Shown here: in pieces, positions 63,805-64,000 of the stretch | Position numbering within the stretch: the stretch's first letter is position 1 | How the letters are laid out: the number at the start of each line of letters is the position of its first letter | Source of the DNA: Ampelomyces quisqualis | Taxonomy: Eukaryota > Ascomycota > Dothideomycetes > Pleosporales > Phaeosphaeriaceae | Assembly: GCA_018398575.1 (NCBI GenBank) | Contig: JAGTXZ010000003.1 | Location: forward strand, 2,542,001 to 2,606,000 | Direction: 5' to 3' | DNA: 64,000 nucleotides | The notes under the pieces: model-generated | Database searches by the model: none | Seen by the model: the letters and a program-made list of their open reading frames with translations, nothing else | Told to the model about the DNA's origin: nothing | Made by a program: the position numbers and the translations under genes

Positions 63805-64000
63805 TGGAGCTCAGGCTAATACAGGAGTCTGTAGGATGGTCTTTTGGCGACAAGCTCTGTTTGAGCCACATAGCGGAACCTTGCAAGGACGCATGCCGCT
63901 ATCATTGTTGCTTTTGAAGGGGAATCTATTAGCTTTACGACTGGTCGAGGCTGACTGGTGTCTTTTGCTTACCTCTCAAGTTACGCTCTTTCGAGAAGTC
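63805..64000. other. Window end, nothing recognised
   Basis: The last 196 bp carry no supported feature. Confidence 0.3.

Overview
The window is a piece of a filamentous ascomycete (Pezizomycotina) chromosome. Genes are short and dense, introns are about 41-95 nt (one of 149 nt) with GT..AG ends, and the gene set is fungal: Rpn3, the TORC2 subunit Avo2, Chl1, Kar9, a GPR1/FUN34/YaaH acetate-transporter-like protein and an NPP1-type secreted protein. Placement in Dothideomycetes is an inference from overall gene style, not something proved here. No tRNA, rRNA, CRISPR array or intact autonomous transposon was recognised.

Layout. 0-24 kb is a conserved arm: partial rpn3, avo2 (its ATG appears to be split by an intron), a lineage-type acidic protein, a CmcJ/AsaB-like oxidoreductase with a one-base frameshift, a methionine-permease-type APC transporter, the chl1 helicase, a PTR2 peptide transporter, kar9 (with a frame break inside a 15-bp minisatellite), a chitin-binding serine-rich wall protein, a GPR1/FUN34 membrane protein, a small secreted protein and an F-box-like orphan. 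24-33 kb is gene-poor and decayed: one intact FAD monooxygenase, then an aminoglycoside-phosphotransferase-like pseudogene with CAG/TGG-to-TAG type stops (RIP-like) interrupted by a 174-bp SINE-like insertion with an 11-bp target duplication. 33-38 kb holds two orphan proteins, an NDUFAF3-like complex I assembly factor and a UIM-containing protein. 38-49 kb holds an orphan ORF, a frameshifted Zn2Cys6 regulator, a DUF1593 hydrolase, a coiled-coil protein, an NPP1/NLP secreted protein and an intronless, GC-rich metallophosphoesterase of actinobacterial type. 49.8-51.2 kb is a 5'-truncated AAA-ATPase pseudogene. 51.5-53.7 kb is the most unusual gene: one uninterrupted 710-codon frame that encodes a complete homoserine kinase followed by a complete AIR synthase (PurM). 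53.7-56.3 kb carries a dispersed repeat and a 265-bp Tc1/mariner-type MITE. 56.3-60.4 kb holds adenine phosphoribosyltransferase, a RidA/Mmf1-type deaminase, a decayed SET fragment and an intact SET protein. A 61.3-61.7 kb AT-rich island precedes a secreted SMP-30/lactonase-like protein, and a small orphan ends the window.

How the genes relate: there is no obvious secondary-metabolite or catabolic cluster. The loosely connected themes are purine metabolism (AIR synthase domain at 52.6-53.6 kb, APRT at 56.3 kb), threonine/branched-chain chemistry (homoserine kinase; RidA at 57.6 kb, whose family clears the enamine released by threonine dehydratase), and secreted host- or wall-interaction proteins (18.6, 22.2, 45.7, 61.8 kb). 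Three otherwise intact genes carry a single-base frame break, which may be real decay or assembly indels.
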